Part shown: piece after piece, positions 55,176 to 64,000 of the stretch | How the letters are laid out: each line of letters opens with the position of its first letter | Numbering within the stretch: the first letter of the stretch is position 1 | Assembly (NCBI GenBank): GCA_947488345.1 | Contig: CANKZQ010000002.1 | Span: 620,001-684,000, forward strand | Direction: 5' to 3' | Length of the DNA stretch: 64,000 nucleotides | Source of the DNA: an uncultured Flavobacteriaceae bacterium | GTDB lineage: Bacteria; Bacteroidota; Bacteroidia; Flavobacteriales; Flavobacteriaceae | The notes under the pieces: generated by a model | Told to the model about the DNA's origin: nothing | What the model saw: the letters and a program-made list of their open reading frames with translations, nothing else | Database searches by the model: none | Program-made: the position numbers and the translations under genes

Positions 55176-55274
55176 TATCTTTTTAATAAGTTTTTTATCA
55201 TCAGTAAGAATTACACTTTGAAATTTAAAATATTTGTAACCCAAAAAAATAACTTGTAAACCTTTTATTTAGAA

Positions 55275-58124
55275 ATGCCGAAAAATAACAACATCAAATC
55301 AATTTTAATTATAGGTTCAGGTCCAATCATCATTGGGCAAGCATGCGAATTTGACTATTCAGGCTCTCAGTCGTTACGTTCTCTAACAGAAGAAGGTATC
55401 GAAACCATTCTGATCAATTCAAATCCGGCAACGATTATGACCGATCCTACCATGGCCGATCACGTATACCTATTACCGTTAACGACCAAATCTATCATTC
55501 AAATACTCAAAGAGCATCCTCAGATCGATGCCGTACTACCCACGATGGGTGGACAAACAGCTTTGAACTTATGTATTGAAGCCGATAATAAAGGTATTTG
55601 GAAAGATTTTGACGTGCAACTGATTGGTGTTGATATTGATGCGATTAATGTTACAGAAGACAGAGAGCAGTTTCGAAATTTAATGGGCGAAATTGGGGTA
55701 GCAATGGCTCCACAAGCAACGGCGACATCCTTTTTAAAAGGGAAGGAAATAGCACAAGAGTTTGGCTTTCCATTGGTGATTCGCTCTTCATATACCTTAG
55801 GAGGTGCGGGTGCCTCAATTGTATACGAACCAGAAGATTTTGATGAATTATTGCGTAGAGGCTTAGAGGCATCTCCCATTCATGAAGTGATGATTGACAA
55901 AGCGATGATGGGTTGGAAAGAATATGAATTAGAACTCTTACGTGACAAAAATGACAATGTGGTCATAATTTGTGCCATTGAAAATATGGATCCTATGGGG
56001 ATTCACACGGGTGATTCGATTACGGTAGCGCCTACAATGACCTTGAGCGACCAAACCTATCAGCGTATGCGCGATATGGCCATTCATATGATGCGCTCTA
56101 TTGGCGATTTTGAAGGTGGTTGTAACGTACAGTTTGCGGTAAGCCCAGATGAAAAAGAAGATATTATTGCGATTGAAATCAACCCAAGAGTTTCACGTTC
56201 TTCTGCCTTGGCAAGTAAGGCTACGGGATATCCTATTGCTAAAATCGCTACAAAGCTAGCCATCGGATATACGCTAGACGAGTTAGACAATCAAATTACC
56301 AAAACAACCTCAGCCTTGTTTGAGCCAACACTCGATTATGTCATTGTGAAAATTCCGCGATGGAACTTCGACAAGTTCGAAGGTTCTGATCGCACTTTAG
56401 GATTGCAAATGAAAGCCGTTGGTGAAGTGATGGGTATCGGTAGATCATTCCAGGAAGCTTTACATAAAGCAACGCAATCTCTTGAAATTAAGCGTAATGG
56501 AATTGGTGCCGATGGCAAAGGGTATAAAGATTATAATCAGATCATCGACAAGCTAAAAAATGCAAGTTGGGATCGCGTTTTTGTGATTTATGATGCCATT
56601 CAAATGGGAATTCCTTTGAGTAGAATTCATGAGATCACTAAAATAGACATGTGGTATTTAAAACAATATGAAGAACTACTTGCCATTGAAAAAGAAATTT
56701 CGAGCCATGACCTTGAGACATTGCCGAAAGATTTATTATTAGAAGCGAAGCAAAAAGGTTATGGTGATCGACAAATAGCGCATATGTTAGATTGTTTAGA
56801 AAGCGAAGTCTATAATAAGCGTCAAGAACTCGATATCAATAGAGTGTATAAATTGGTAGATACTTGTGCCGCTGAGTTTAGTGCACAAACACCTTACTAC
56901 TACTCTACTTTCGAAAATAATAGTATTCGAAATGGGGTCGCTTTCGCGGAAAATGAATCGGTAGTGACCGATAAAAAGAAAATCGTAGTACTTGGCTCTG
57001 GCCCGAATAGAATCGGTCAAGGTATAGAATTCGATTACTGTTGTGTTCATGGGGTTTTAGCTGCCAAAGAAGCGGGTTATGAGACCATCATGATCAACTG
57101 TAATCCTGAAACGGTATCAACCGATTTTGACACAGCCGATAAATTGTATTTCGAGCCTGTTTTTTGGGAACATATTTATGACATTATTCAGCACGAAAAG
57201 CCCGAAGGTGTTATAGTACAGCTCGGTGGGCAAACCGCCTTAAAACTGGCTGAAAAGCTCTCTAAATATGGTGTTAAGATTATAGGCACATCTTTTGAAG
57301 CCTTAGATTTAGCCGAAGATAGAGGGCGTTTCTCTACCCTGTTAAAAGAACTCGATATCCCTTATCCACAATTTGGAACCGCTACAACGGCCGATGAAGC
57401 CTTGGCGATTGCCGATGAACTAGATTTTCCAATTTTAGTACGACCGTCGTATGTATTGGGCGGACAAGGCATGAAGATTGTTATTAACAAAGAAGAACTC
57501 GAAGAGCATGTGGTAGATTTACTTCGTAAAATACCGAACAACGTGCTATTACTTGATCATTATCTCGATGGAGCGATCGAAGCCGAGGCAGATTCTATTT
57601 GTGATGGTGAAGATGTGCAGATTATCGGGATTATGGAGCATATAGAACCTTGCGGTGTGCATTCGGGAGATTCGAATGCTACTTTACCGCCCTTCAACTT
57701 AGGTGAATTCGTGATGCAACAAATCAAAGACCATACGGTGAAAATTGCCAAAGCCTTAAAAACGGTTGGTTTGATCAACATCCAATTTGCAGTCAAAGAC
57801 GATGTGGTCTATATCATTGAAGCGAATCCGAGAGCTTCACGTACTGTCCCATTTATTGCCAAGGCCTATAAACAACCATATGTAAATTATGCAACGAAGG
57901 TGATGCTTGGCGAAATGAAAGTGAAAGACATCAAATACAATCCGCAGTTAGAAGGGTATGCGATTAAGCAACCTGTATTCTCGTTTAATAAGTTCCCGAA
58001 TGTTGATAAACGTTTAGGACCAGAGATGAAATCTACCGGAGAGAGTATTTTATTCATCGATAGTTTAAAAGACGATCAGTTTTACGAATTATACTCGCGA
58101 CGCAAGATGTATTTGAGTAAGTAA
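55275..58124 (+). CDS. carB: Carbamoyl-phosphate synthase large subunit without C-terminal MGS domain
   Basis: The 949-aa protein has the two homologous ATP-grasp halves: first SILIIGSGPIIIGQACEFDYSGSQ, IEINPRVSRSSALASKATGYPIAKIA; second VVLGSGPNRIGQGIEFDYCCVHG, IQFAVKDDVVYIIEANPRASRTVPFIAKA. It makes carbamoyl phosphate for pyrimidines and arginine with the small subunit, which is not in this window. E. coli CarB has about 1073 aa; this one ends just after GPEMKSTGESI, where the methylglyoxal-synthase-like allosteric domain would begin. The coding end is clean with a normal stop and a terminator. Confidence 0.97.
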   Translation: MPKNNNIKSILIIGSGPIIIGQACEFDYSGSQSLRSLTEEGIETILINSNPATIMTDPTMADHVYLLPLTTKSIIQILKEHPQIDAVLPTMGGQTALNLCIEADNKGIWKDFDVQLIGVDIDAINVTEDREQFRNLMGEIGVAMAPQATATSFLKGKEIAQEFGFPLVIRSSYTLGGAGASIVYEPEDFDELLRRGLEASPIHEVMIDKAMMGWKEYELELLRDKNDNVVIICAIENMDPMGIHTGDSITVAPTMTLSDQTYQRMRDMAIHMMRSIGDFEGGCNVQFAVSPDEKEDIIAIEINPRVSRSSALASKATGYPIAKIATKLAIGYTLDELDNQITKTTSALFEPTLDYVIVKIPRWNFDKFEGSDRTLGLQMKAVGEVMGIGRSFQEALHKATQSLEIKRNGIGADGKGYKDYNQIIDKLKNASWDRVFVIYDAIQMGIPLSRIHEITKIDMWYLKQYEELLAIEKEISSHDLETLPKDLLLEAKQKGYGDRQIAHMLDCLESEVYNKRQELDINRVYKLVDTCAAEFSAQTPYYYSTFENNSIRNGVAFAENESVVTDKKKIVVLGSGPNRIGQGIEFDYCCVHGVLAAKEAGYETIMINCNPETVSTDFDTADKLYFEPVFWEHIYDIIQHEKPEGVIVQLGGQTALKLAEKLSKYGVKIIGTSFEALDLAEDRGRFSTLLKELDIPYPQFGTATTADEALAIADELDFPILVRPSYVLGGQGMKIVINKEELEEHVVDLLRKIPNNVLLLDHYLDGAIEAEADSICDGEDVQIIGIMEHIEPCGVHSGDSNATLPPFNLGEFVMQQIKDHTVKIAKALKTVGLINIQFAVKDDVVYIIEANPRASRTVPFIAKAYKQPYVNYATKVMLGEMKVKDIKYNPQLEGYAIKQPVFSFNKFPNVDKRLGPEMKSTGESILFIDSLKDDQFYELYSRRKMYLSK

Positions 58125-58158
58125 GTCATCGACAGCACTCAAAAGCAACCATTTAAAG

Positions 58159-58193
58159 GCAATTGTATCATACCAATACAATTGCTTTTTTTT
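58159..58193 (+). terminator. Rho-independent terminator of carB
   Basis: GCAATTGTAT and ATACAATTGC form a 10-bp stem around a 7-nt loop, followed by TTTTTTTT. The T-run ends directly at the ATG of the next lipoprotein gene. Confidence 0.85.
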
Positions 58194-58676
58194 ATGTCTA
58201 CTAAAATTTGTTTGAAATCTATATTCGTTTGTGCTATAGTCATTTTTATAATGACCTTGACCAGTTGTGATAGCGATGATCGCTATACTATAGAGAATGC
58301 AAAAACCCTGGATTTACAAAGTTTTACCTTGCAAGTGCCACAAGATTGGACAAGTTTCCCATTACAAGGAACCGATACTTATTATGGAGGCTTGACCAAT
58401 CAAGTAGACACCTTATATTTTGATTTTGGTTATCTATCTTTCGGATCGTTGGATAATATTGAACAAAATGACGAAACCCTATCTTTTCAGCGCTTGCTTA
58501 TTAATGGAGTGGATGCCAAAATAGTAAAAGAAAAAAGAGCCGAAGATTCAGAAATTCGGTATTCGGTATTTTTAGACAAAGGCGACAATGAACGTCTCAA
58601 TTGGATTTTTGGATATGGGGTAACCGATGAGAAATTAGTAAAGTCGATCTTTTTAAGTCATCGATTTACCGACTAA
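58194..58676 (+). CDS. Hypothetical lipoprotein
   Basis: The 160-aa protein starts at 58194 and has a lipobox (MTLTSC). The mature part (LDLQSFTLQVPQDWTSFPLQGTDTYYGGLTNQVDTLYFDFGYLS ... LSFQRLLINGVDAKIVKEKRAEDS) looks like a PsbP/DUF1795-type fold: a protein-insertion-like alpha/beta module, without a family I can name. Because the carB terminator touches its start codon, it depends either on read-through or on an unseen promoter. Convergent with the cytochrome gene. Confidence 0.7.
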   Translation: MSTKICLKSIFVCAIVIFIMTLTSCDSDDRYTIENAKTLDLQSFTLQVPQDWTSFPLQGTDTYYGGLTNQVDTLYFDFGYLSFGSLDNIEQNDETLSFQRLLINGVDAKIVKEKRAEDSEIRYSVFLDKGDNERLNWIFGYGVTDEKLVKSIFLSHRFTD

Positions 58677-59024
58677 CTACTCTTTAAATCCTCCTGCTTG
58701 CCAATCTTTGACAAGTTGTATTTCATCATCTGTTAATTTTGGACGATTCCCTGGGGGCATGGTACCATTTTCAATACGCGTAACGAGTGCACTATTTTCA
58801 ATAGCGCTTTTCACTTCGGTAGCTGTGACTAACGAAATGGGTGCTCCGTTGACAGGCGGATCTCCATGACAAGAGAGACAGTAATCTTGCATGATGATTT
58901 TTACGGTACCGTTAAACGTGACAGAAGCATCTCCGGGTGGGCGCGTCGGACCGTCATCCTCAGACGAACAATTCGTTGCTAGTAGGGCTGCACAAACGAC
59001 TAGGAATGTTGTTATTTTTTTCAT
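58677..59024 (-). CDS. Mono-heme c-type cytochrome-like lipoprotein
   Basis: The 115-aa protein starts at 59024 with a lipobox (LLATNC) and has a single heme-binding CxxCH (DYCLSCHGDPPVNG) near residue 50 and a distal Met in GTMPPGNRPKLTDDEIQLVKDWQAGG. The fold resembles the cytochrome c (planctomycete-type or DUF1588-like) domains found in secreted proteins. It probably passes electrons at the outer envelope. No operon partner is visible. Confidence 0.88.
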   Translation of the reverse strand: MKKITTFLVVCAALLATNCSSEDDGPTRPPGDASVTFNGTVKIIMQDYCLSCHGDPPVNGAPISLVTATEVKSAIENSALVTRIENGTMPPGNRPKLTDDEIQLVKDWQAGGFKE

Positions 59025-59160
59025 AATGAGGTTTATTAAGATTGCAAAAAATTGATACAATTCTTTATTAATAACTGCGTAAATTCGTATTTAGTATGGA
59101 AATATGTTAGTTTCTAGGCATCTATCCTACCAATACAATAACCTTTAGCCGAGTCGACCT

Positions 59161-59511
59161 ATGGAACTCTTATGTATATACAATGCCAAATCTGATCGTT
59201 TTAATGCCTTGTTCGACTTTGCCCATAAAATAGTGAGCCCTTCTACCTATGCTTGCGACTTGTGCAAGCTTACGCATAGTAATTTTGGAGAGCGTGCCGC
59301 TTGGAAAGCCTTTACGGAAACTTCCAACATCCCATTGACCTTCTATCATTTAGACGAATTTGAAAGACAATATTCCGAAACCTTTACCTATCCTGTAATC
59401 TTAAAAAAGGAAGCGAATACACTTGCTGTTTTATTAAATACCGAGGCTATTGCGCGTTTTAAAACCACTGAAGAATTAATTGAAGGGATTCAAGAGTTGG
59501 TTGATGGTTGA
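59161..59511 (+). CDS. Hypothetical protein with CxxC motif
   Basis: The 116-aa soluble protein (MELLCIYNAKSDRFNALFDFAHKIVSPSTYACDLCKLTHSNFGERAAW) has a CxxC (CDLC) after a conserved start. Related flavobacterial proteins exist, sometimes labelled GTPase without a G-motif in sight; no nucleotide-binding motif is seen here. The CDLC could bind metal or act in redox chemistry. It is followed by about 120 bp with a weak hairpin and no gene. Confidence 0.75.
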   Translation: MELLCIYNAKSDRFNALFDFAHKIVSPSTYACDLCKLTHSNFGERAAWKAFTETSNIPLTFYHLDEFERQYSETFTYPVILKKEANTLAVLLNTEAIARFKTTEELIEGIQELVDG

Positions 59512-59632
59512 TGGTTGATAGTTCTTAGATATGCTAAGACCTCTTGTCATTCGGTGAGCTTTCTTTGCTCCTTTCTTTTTTGTAGTTAGAAGAAAGCGCT
59601 TGGAAAAAAACGCTTTGTTCTTTACTAAAATA

Positions 59633-61426
59633 TCATTTAGCTTCTAACCACGCCCCCCTTTTTTTCTCAATTCTCTTTTTTACCTTTTCTTGTAACGTAG
59701 TGGTATACGAAGGATTCGCATCAAAGGTTAGTTGTGTTTCTTTTTGTTCATTAAAACGTTTAAAAACTACGGTCACCGTTTGATTGGGTTTAAATTGTGT
59801 TAAGAAGTTTGTAGACTTCATTTCTGGAGTGATGGCCATGTCATGCACCGATATCAACTGATCTCCATTTTCTAAGCCCGCTTTATAGGCCGCACTGCCT
59901 TTATGCGGATTCGATACGAGTTTAAAATCAGCATTCAAACGAACACCTAAACTAGCCTCAACTAACTTCGCCTGTTCAAAAGTCACTCCTACACTTTCAA
60001 ATAGTTTTTTATAATCTGGCATCTGGCTATCAAAAATGTATTTCTTAAAAAAATCGTCACTAAATTCCGCACCAGCGTAGCCACTCAAAGCATCTTGTAA
60101 ATCCCGAATTGTATAGGGTATTTCAGGTTTTCCATAAGTTTGCCATACCAATCTCATAAAGGCATCGAGGTTTTTATCGCCTTCTAAATTCCGTAACGAC
60201 AGATCTAAGGCCAAACCTAATACAGAACCGTAAGTATAATACGAGATAAAGGTGTTTTCTCTATTCACAGGATCTACAGAGCGCGCAGCATCCACAAACG
60301 GAGCCTGGTAACTCATCTCAATCGGATTAAAAAAGTCTCGCCCAGGGGAATTCCACACATAATTGAGTCCACCTGCTAAGCGCTTGATATAGTCTTCCTG
60401 CGAAAGCAAACCTGCTCTACATAAAATCAAGTTTGTATAGTAGCTGGTAAAACCCTCGGCAAACCATAATTCGCCTGACATATTCGTCTCAGTATAATCA
60501 AAAGGTTCGAGTGATTTCGGACGTATCCGCTCTACATTCCAAGCATGGAAAAATTCATGTGATACCGTTCCCATATTAGGTTGCATACCGCCATTTGCCA
60601 AACTACGCGTACTTGTCAATATGGTAGAATTTCGGTGTTCCATACCATCTCCTGAAGCATTCGGAATATAACAGGCTAAAAAAGTATACGCGCCATAATC
60701 AAAATTTGGAAGTTCACCATAAACTGCTTTTTGTTGTAATACCACCTTTTTAACTCCCTCAAAATAGTCATCCAATTCGGCATCAGTACCATTGTGATGT
60801 AAGACAAATCGTATGATTTGTTCTTTGCCAGCATCTGCCACCTGGAAACTTCTTACTGCATGATTACTGATCTCTGTCGGAGAATCCATAAAATAATGTA
60901 AATCAGGCGCATAATAAGTGTTTCCTGATGCATTTTTTAACTGCGTAGCAACTTTCCATCCAAGGTCTTTACGGACGTTAAAGGTCACATTAATAGGACG
61001 TTTATCATAGGCCGGGGCATAGATAAAAGTTGCAGGAATATTTAAATGCGCATGCGTTTCATCAACTTGCGAATACGTACCTCCTCCTCTATTTGCATAT
61101 AAGGTATAACGCACTTGTACCGTTCCATCATGCCCTGAGATATTCCATTGATAAGGATTTGGACGCGTTACAATCAATTCTTTGCCTTTACTGTCAAATG
61201 CTTTTAATGCATATACATTCTTCGCGAATTCATGCAAGGCATAACGGCCAGGAGATGTTCTGCTCATTCTTAGCGCCAATACTTTATGCTCTAAATTCTT
61301 AAATTCGGCTGTAATCTCGGCCTCATGGTGCACAGCGTTCTCGAAAGATATGGTGTAGGTATTTTTTGTTTGACTTACCACGGTCGTTGCCACCAGCAGT
61401 AAAAAGATTGAGATCAAATTTTTCAT
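59633..61426 (-). CDS. M61 family glycyl aminopeptidase-like protein with PDZ domain
   Basis: The 597-aa protein has a signal peptide (LISIFLLLVATTVVSQ), an N-terminal beta domain, the M61 zinc site VSHEFFHAWNVERIRP (HExxH around residue 291) with ELWFAEGFTSYYTN downstream, and a PDZ domain (about residues 490-570: VSNPHKGSAAYKAGLENGDQLISVHDM). It is probably a periplasmic or cell-surface aminopeptidase. The gene is flanked by long non-coding regions and seems monocistronic. Confidence 0.93.
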   Translation of the reverse strand: MKNLISIFLLLVATTVVSQTKNTYTISFENAVHHEAEITAEFKNLEHKVLALRMSRTSPGRYALHEFAKNVYALKAFDSKGKELIVTRPNPYQWNISGHDGTVQVRYTLYANRGGGTYSQVDETHAHLNIPATFIYAPAYDKRPINVTFNVRKDLGWKVATQLKNASGNTYYAPDLHYFMDSPTEISNHAVRSFQVADAGKEQIIRFVLHHNGTDAELDDYFEGVKKVVLQQKAVYGELPNFDYGAYTFLACYIPNASGDGMEHRNSTILTSTRSLANGGMQPNMGTVSHEFFHAWNVERIRPKSLEPFDYTETNMSGELWFAEGFTSYYTNLILCRAGLLSQEDYIKRLAGGLNYVWNSPGRDFFNPIEMSYQAPFVDAARSVDPVNRENTFISYYTYGSVLGLALDLSLRNLEGDKNLDAFMRLVWQTYGKPEIPYTIRDLQDALSGYAGAEFSDDFFKKYIFDSQMPDYKKLFESVGVTFEQAKLVEASLGVRLNADFKLVSNPHKGSAAYKAGLENGDQLISVHDMAITPEMKSTNFLTQFKPNQTVTVVFKRFNEQKETQLTFDANPSYTTTLQEKVKKRIEKKRGAWLEAK

Positions 61427-61829
61427 TTCGTTTGTTTTTTTAATTCATCATTTCTTTTTCTACCATAAAAAAGAAAGAAGCAAAGAAAAATCACCGCTGG
61501 CTGTTATAAGCGCTAAAAATTCTTTCATACCTCTAAAATAAAAGAACTCTCCCAATATTTTGGGGTTAGACAGCTTTTATTTTTTAATGTTCTATTCAAG
61601 GATTTTCTTAACGTCTTTTTCCAGTGACGGAAAAGGTCTTATGAACAACCTTTGCATTAATGCAAAGTCGTAAGTGTTTTTTTTAGCATCTTTCAAGACT
61701 GTTCAAAACTATTCGGTAGAGGAGGTCTTATAAGTCGGAAGCTGGTCAGACCCAAATTTTCTTAGAAGTAATACAATAATTCGATACGGAAATACTTGAA
61801 AAGGTGAGCTTGTCTAAAAGTAAGACACT
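61427..61829. other. Intergenic region between M61 peptidase and WbqC gene
   Basis: About 400 bp without a credible gene. It contains an 18-bp palindrome (61650-61667) flanked by partial CTTA/TAAG arms and followed by a T-run, a hairpin at the 3' end of the WbqC gene (GTCTAAA/TTTAGAC, 61812-61835), and repeated AAGAAAG-type sequence near the M61 start. Confidence 0.5.
61650..61667. repeat. 18-bp perfect palindrome CTTTGCATTAATGCAAAG
   Basis: Each half (CTTTGCATT) is the exact complement of the other. A run of eight T starts about 10 nt downstream, so it could be a terminator on the plus strand or an operator. No gene directly needs a plus-strand terminator here. Confidence 0.4.
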
Positions 61830-62591
61830 TTAGACGTTTGTTTTTACCGCTTCTTCTATACCCACTAAATTATAACTATCGATAATATCGTGTGCTTCGC
61901 TTTTAGAATTCCACATCAAGACATCTAATATTGATAAGCGTTCTTCAAAATCTGCTCTTTTTTGATCATATGCTTTATCGTTATAATTTAAAAAATTGAG
62001 TTCAATATCTTCTTCTACCCAATCTTCCCCGCGAAACATATGATGTCCCATGCATGGGTTAACATATTTTTTGGCATTCACAGTTTTACATATTTGTAAT
62101 CCCCAATCACCAGAATGTCTCACCGTGGTTGGATCAAAATCTAAAGTCGACAATTTGGTGTGGTTGAATGGAATGTCTAGATATTCGCACACCTTAGCCA
62201 TCGCAGCAATATTGATATCAATCAAATGTGTATGATTAGGTGCCAATATTTCTTCAACCAGATTGATGACATCCTTAAAATGTGGAGCATTCATTTTATA
62301 ATATTCAAATTGCCTTAAAAATTTAGGCTTCCATTCAATTTCATTCTGAATTTCTATTTCTGAATACAAGGCGCTACGGCTATGCTTTTTAGTAGGCGCA
62401 CTAATCCAAGATAAGCCCTCTGGATGTTTTAAAATTCTATTTCTATTTCCCCATGATTGTTTTCTATACTGGGTTTCATCAAAAACAATCCAATTATTCG
62501 TTGCCTTGATCAACGAAAAATATCCAGCATAAGGCAAAAAATAGGGTTGCATGATGCCAAATGAAGCATCACTAGAAGTTGTAGTATTCAT
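61830..62591 (-). CDS. WbqC family protein
   Basis: The 253-aa protein has the family start ASFGIMQPYFLPYAGYFSLIKATNNWIVFDETQYRKQSWGNRNRILKHPEGLSWISAP and a conserved late HSGDWGLQICKTVNAKKYVNPCMGHHMF. WbqC-like proteins are found in surface polysaccharide contexts and their reaction is not settled. I use ATG 62591, three codons after the track's TTG start. It is longer than and only distantly like the WbqC protein at 46361. Confidence 0.87.
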   Translation of the reverse strand: MNTTTSSDASFGIMQPYFLPYAGYFSLIKATNNWIVFDETQYRKQSWGNRNRILKHPEGLSWISAPTKKHSRSALYSEIEIQNEIEWKPKFLRQFEYYKMNAPHFKDVINLVEEILAPNHTHLIDINIAAMAKVCEYLDIPFNHTKLSTLDFDPTTVRHSGDWGLQICKTVNAKKYVNPCMGHHMFRGEDWVEEDIELNFLNYNDKAYDQKRADFEERLSILDVLMWNSKSEAHDIIDSYNLVGIEEAVKTNV

Positions 62592-62930
62592 TCTTTTCAA
62601 TTAAATCTATATAATATCCTTTTCATAACTCATAAACATACATAGTAACCTATTAAATGTTTGTTATCTAAGTTCTTATATAATTAGCAATTTTCTTACA
62701 ATAGTACGATAAAATACTTAAAAATGGTTAAAAACGAATCGAAAAAATCACAAAATTACAAGCAAATTATTTCTTATATTTAATTACAATACACTGTAAA
62801 TCAACTACTTAAATTTAAAATTCTATTTACCTGAATCATTTTAAAATGTATAATTTTTTTAATTTAGTAATTGTTTTTCTTTTAAAGAAACTATATTTAT
62901 CATCAAATTGCTATAAAAACATCTTATATT
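62592..62930. other. Intergenic region before the TPR gene
   Basis: This very AT-rich stretch of about 340 bp separates divergent genes. I see no ORF, tRNA or convincing TAnnTTTG promoter pair. Confidence 0.5.
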
Positions 62931-64000
62931 ATGAAAAAGAAACTATTGATACTGGGTATCTTAGGAGCGCTCGCTGTCGTTGCTTTTTTGAGTAGAAAAA
63001 AGCTAAAAACGCCTTTAAAAATAGCGGCAGAAGTTATTACCTGTACTTCTAATAATTTTTTATCCAGTAAAGACATTGACACCACCAAACAAATTGCTCC
63101 TTTATTAAAAAATGTTGGAGCCCATACATTTCCATTAAACACCAAAAGTGAAGAAGCGCAAGTATATTTTAATCAGGGATTGAATTTGGTGTATGGATTT
63201 AATCATACAGAGTCTCATCGCTCTTTTTTAGAAGCGTCACGTTTAGACCCTACTTTAGCCATGGCTCATTGGGGGCAAGCGTTGGCATTAGGACCAAATA
63301 TTAATGATCGTAATATTAGTGATGAACGCAAAAAAGACGCTTACAAAGCTATTCAAAAAGCAAAAGAATTAAGTGATAATCAAAGTTCTAAAGAAAAGGC
63401 ATTGATTGAGGCTTTATCAACTCGCTATGGTAAGTATGCTGCATTGGAAAAAGCGAAACTAGATATGGCCTATGTCAACGCGATGTCTGAGGTTGTGGCT
63501 CAATTTCCAGATGATACCGATGTCTTAACCTTATATGCGTCGGCGATTATGAATACGGTACCATGGAACTATTGGGATAAAGATGATAAGCCAGCGCCAA
63601 ATATTGAAAAAGCAAAAGCGAGTCTAGAACATGCGTTGAAGATAGATCCTAATCATCCTGGAGCGAATCACTATTATATTCATTTGGTAGAAGCGAGTAA
63701 ACCCGATCTTGGCATTGCAAGTGCGGAGAAATTAGAGTCTTTAAATCTAAATTCTGGGCATTTAACCCATATGCCTTCTCATATATATGTAAGAGTTGGT
63801 CGCTATGAAGAGGCTGTTAAAGTGAATCAGTTGGCCATTTTAGCCGACGAAGATTATATTACGCAATGCTTTTCTCAAGGCCTTTATCCTCTAGAATATT
63901 ACCCTCATAATATTTTATTTTTATGGTCAGCGGCGAGTATGATGGGCAATAGTGAATTAACCATCGATGCAGGAAAAAAGATACTTGAAAAAATTACACT
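62931..64000 (+). CDS. Tetratricopeptide-repeat protein, 3' end cut by the window
   Basis: Not in the track, because the frame has no stop before the edge. The frame from 62931 (ATG AAA AAG AAA) gives 356 codons. It has an N-terminal signal or anchor (LLILGILGALAVVAFLSRKK) and then TPR-like helical repeats: YFNQGLNLVYGFNHTESHRSFLEASRLDPTLAMAHWGQALALGPN, LEHALKIDPNHPGANHYYIHLVEAS, HMPSHIYVRVGRYEEAVKVNQLA. The NHYYIHLVEAS and HMPSHIY motifs mark a defined but uncharacterised family of exported TPR proteins. Confidence 0.85.
   Translation, partial: MKKKLLILGILGALAVVAFLSRKKLKTPLKIAAEVITCTSNNFLSSKDIDTTKQIAPLLKNVGAHTFPLNTKSEEAQVYFNQGLNLVYGFNHTESHRSFLEASRLDPTLAMAHWGQALALGPNINDRNISDERKKDAYKAIQKAKELSDNQSSKEKALIEALSTRYGKYAALEKAKLDMAYVNAMSEVVAQFPDDTDVLTLYASAIMNTVPWNYWDKDDKPAPNIEKAKASLEHALKIDPNHPGANHYYIHLVEASKPDLGIASAEKLESLNLNSGHLTHMPSHIYVRVGRYEEAVKVNQLAILADEDYITQCFSQGLYPLEYYPHNILFLWSAASMMGNSELTIDAGKKILEKIT

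Overview
The window is an AT-rich stretch of Bacteroidetes chromosome, most likely Flavobacteriaceae. Evidence: type IX secretion (T9SS) sorting domains of type A and type B, a PorP/SprF-like protein, promoters matching TTG-N18/19-TAnnTTTG instead of the sigma70 consensus, long LepB and short CarB forms, and the order parA-parB-DUF5683-dapB-lepB-wbqC-DUF6122. I see no insertion sequence, phage gene, CRISPR array or rRNA. Most of the window is housekeeping chromosome with islands of surface-protein and poorly known genes.

Layout. 1-5.7 kb (minus): an edge-truncated M43 metalloprotease lipoprotein, then a compact set read from 3757 down to 1005: methyltransferase, an unlisted 33-codon basic ORF, a fatty acid hydroxylase, a coupled 66-aa membrane protein and a lipoprotein with a possible AOC/dirigent-like barrel. 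A TPR-LuxR type regulator lies upstream. 5.9-6.3 kb: tRNA-Ser(UGA) with a GAAA-loop terminator and a duplicated tRNA 3' end. 6.4-9.4 kb: TauE/SafE permease, aroC and a radical SAM protein whose conserved N-terminus lies upstream of any normal start codon. 9.5-13.6 kb: a seven-repeat HYR-like secreted protein and a T9SS type A protein. 13.8-17.4 kb: a cyclophilin-FKBP fusion, YqgE, a lipoprotein, a class IV aminotransferase and a START-like protein. 17.5-19.1 kb: tRNA-Met, a small lipoprotein and an M15 peptidase with a Tat-like leader.

19.5-27.6 kb: THUMP methyltransferase, a second methyltransferase, ZIP transporter, recQ, then a plus-strand run of KdsD-like isomerase, tatC, a DUF1801 protein and lptB. 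27.7-36.3 kb: a TPR-AraC regulator, a 1458-aa LRR/FN3-like adhesin with a type B sorting domain and five nearly identical 297-bp repeats, its PorP/SprF partner, a TPR lipoprotein and a secreted protein. 36.3-46.0 kb: mixed enzymes, including a YfiT transferase, Mpo1-like, CsaA-like and FAD/Fe-S oxidoreductase proteins, a transglutaminase-like protein and an M20 amidohydrolase, plus small membrane or lipoproteins. 46.0-54.7 kb (minus): DUF6122, WbqC, lepB, dapB, DUF5683, parB, parA and an M16 peptidase. 54.8-58.7 kb: rpmH (missing from the ORF track), carB without its allosteric domain, and a lipoprotein. The right end has a c-type cytochrome lipoprotein, an M61 peptidase, a second WbqC protein and an edge-truncated TPR protein.

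How the genes fit together. Envelope biogenesis and export recur: KdsD and LptB for LPS, TatC, LepB, T9SS substrates with their partner, and several lipoproteins. The adhesin/SprF pair beside a TPR-AraC regulator looks like a surface-adhesion unit. The most likely undescribed system is the 1.0-3.8 kb lipid-modification-like cluster with its hidden small ORF.
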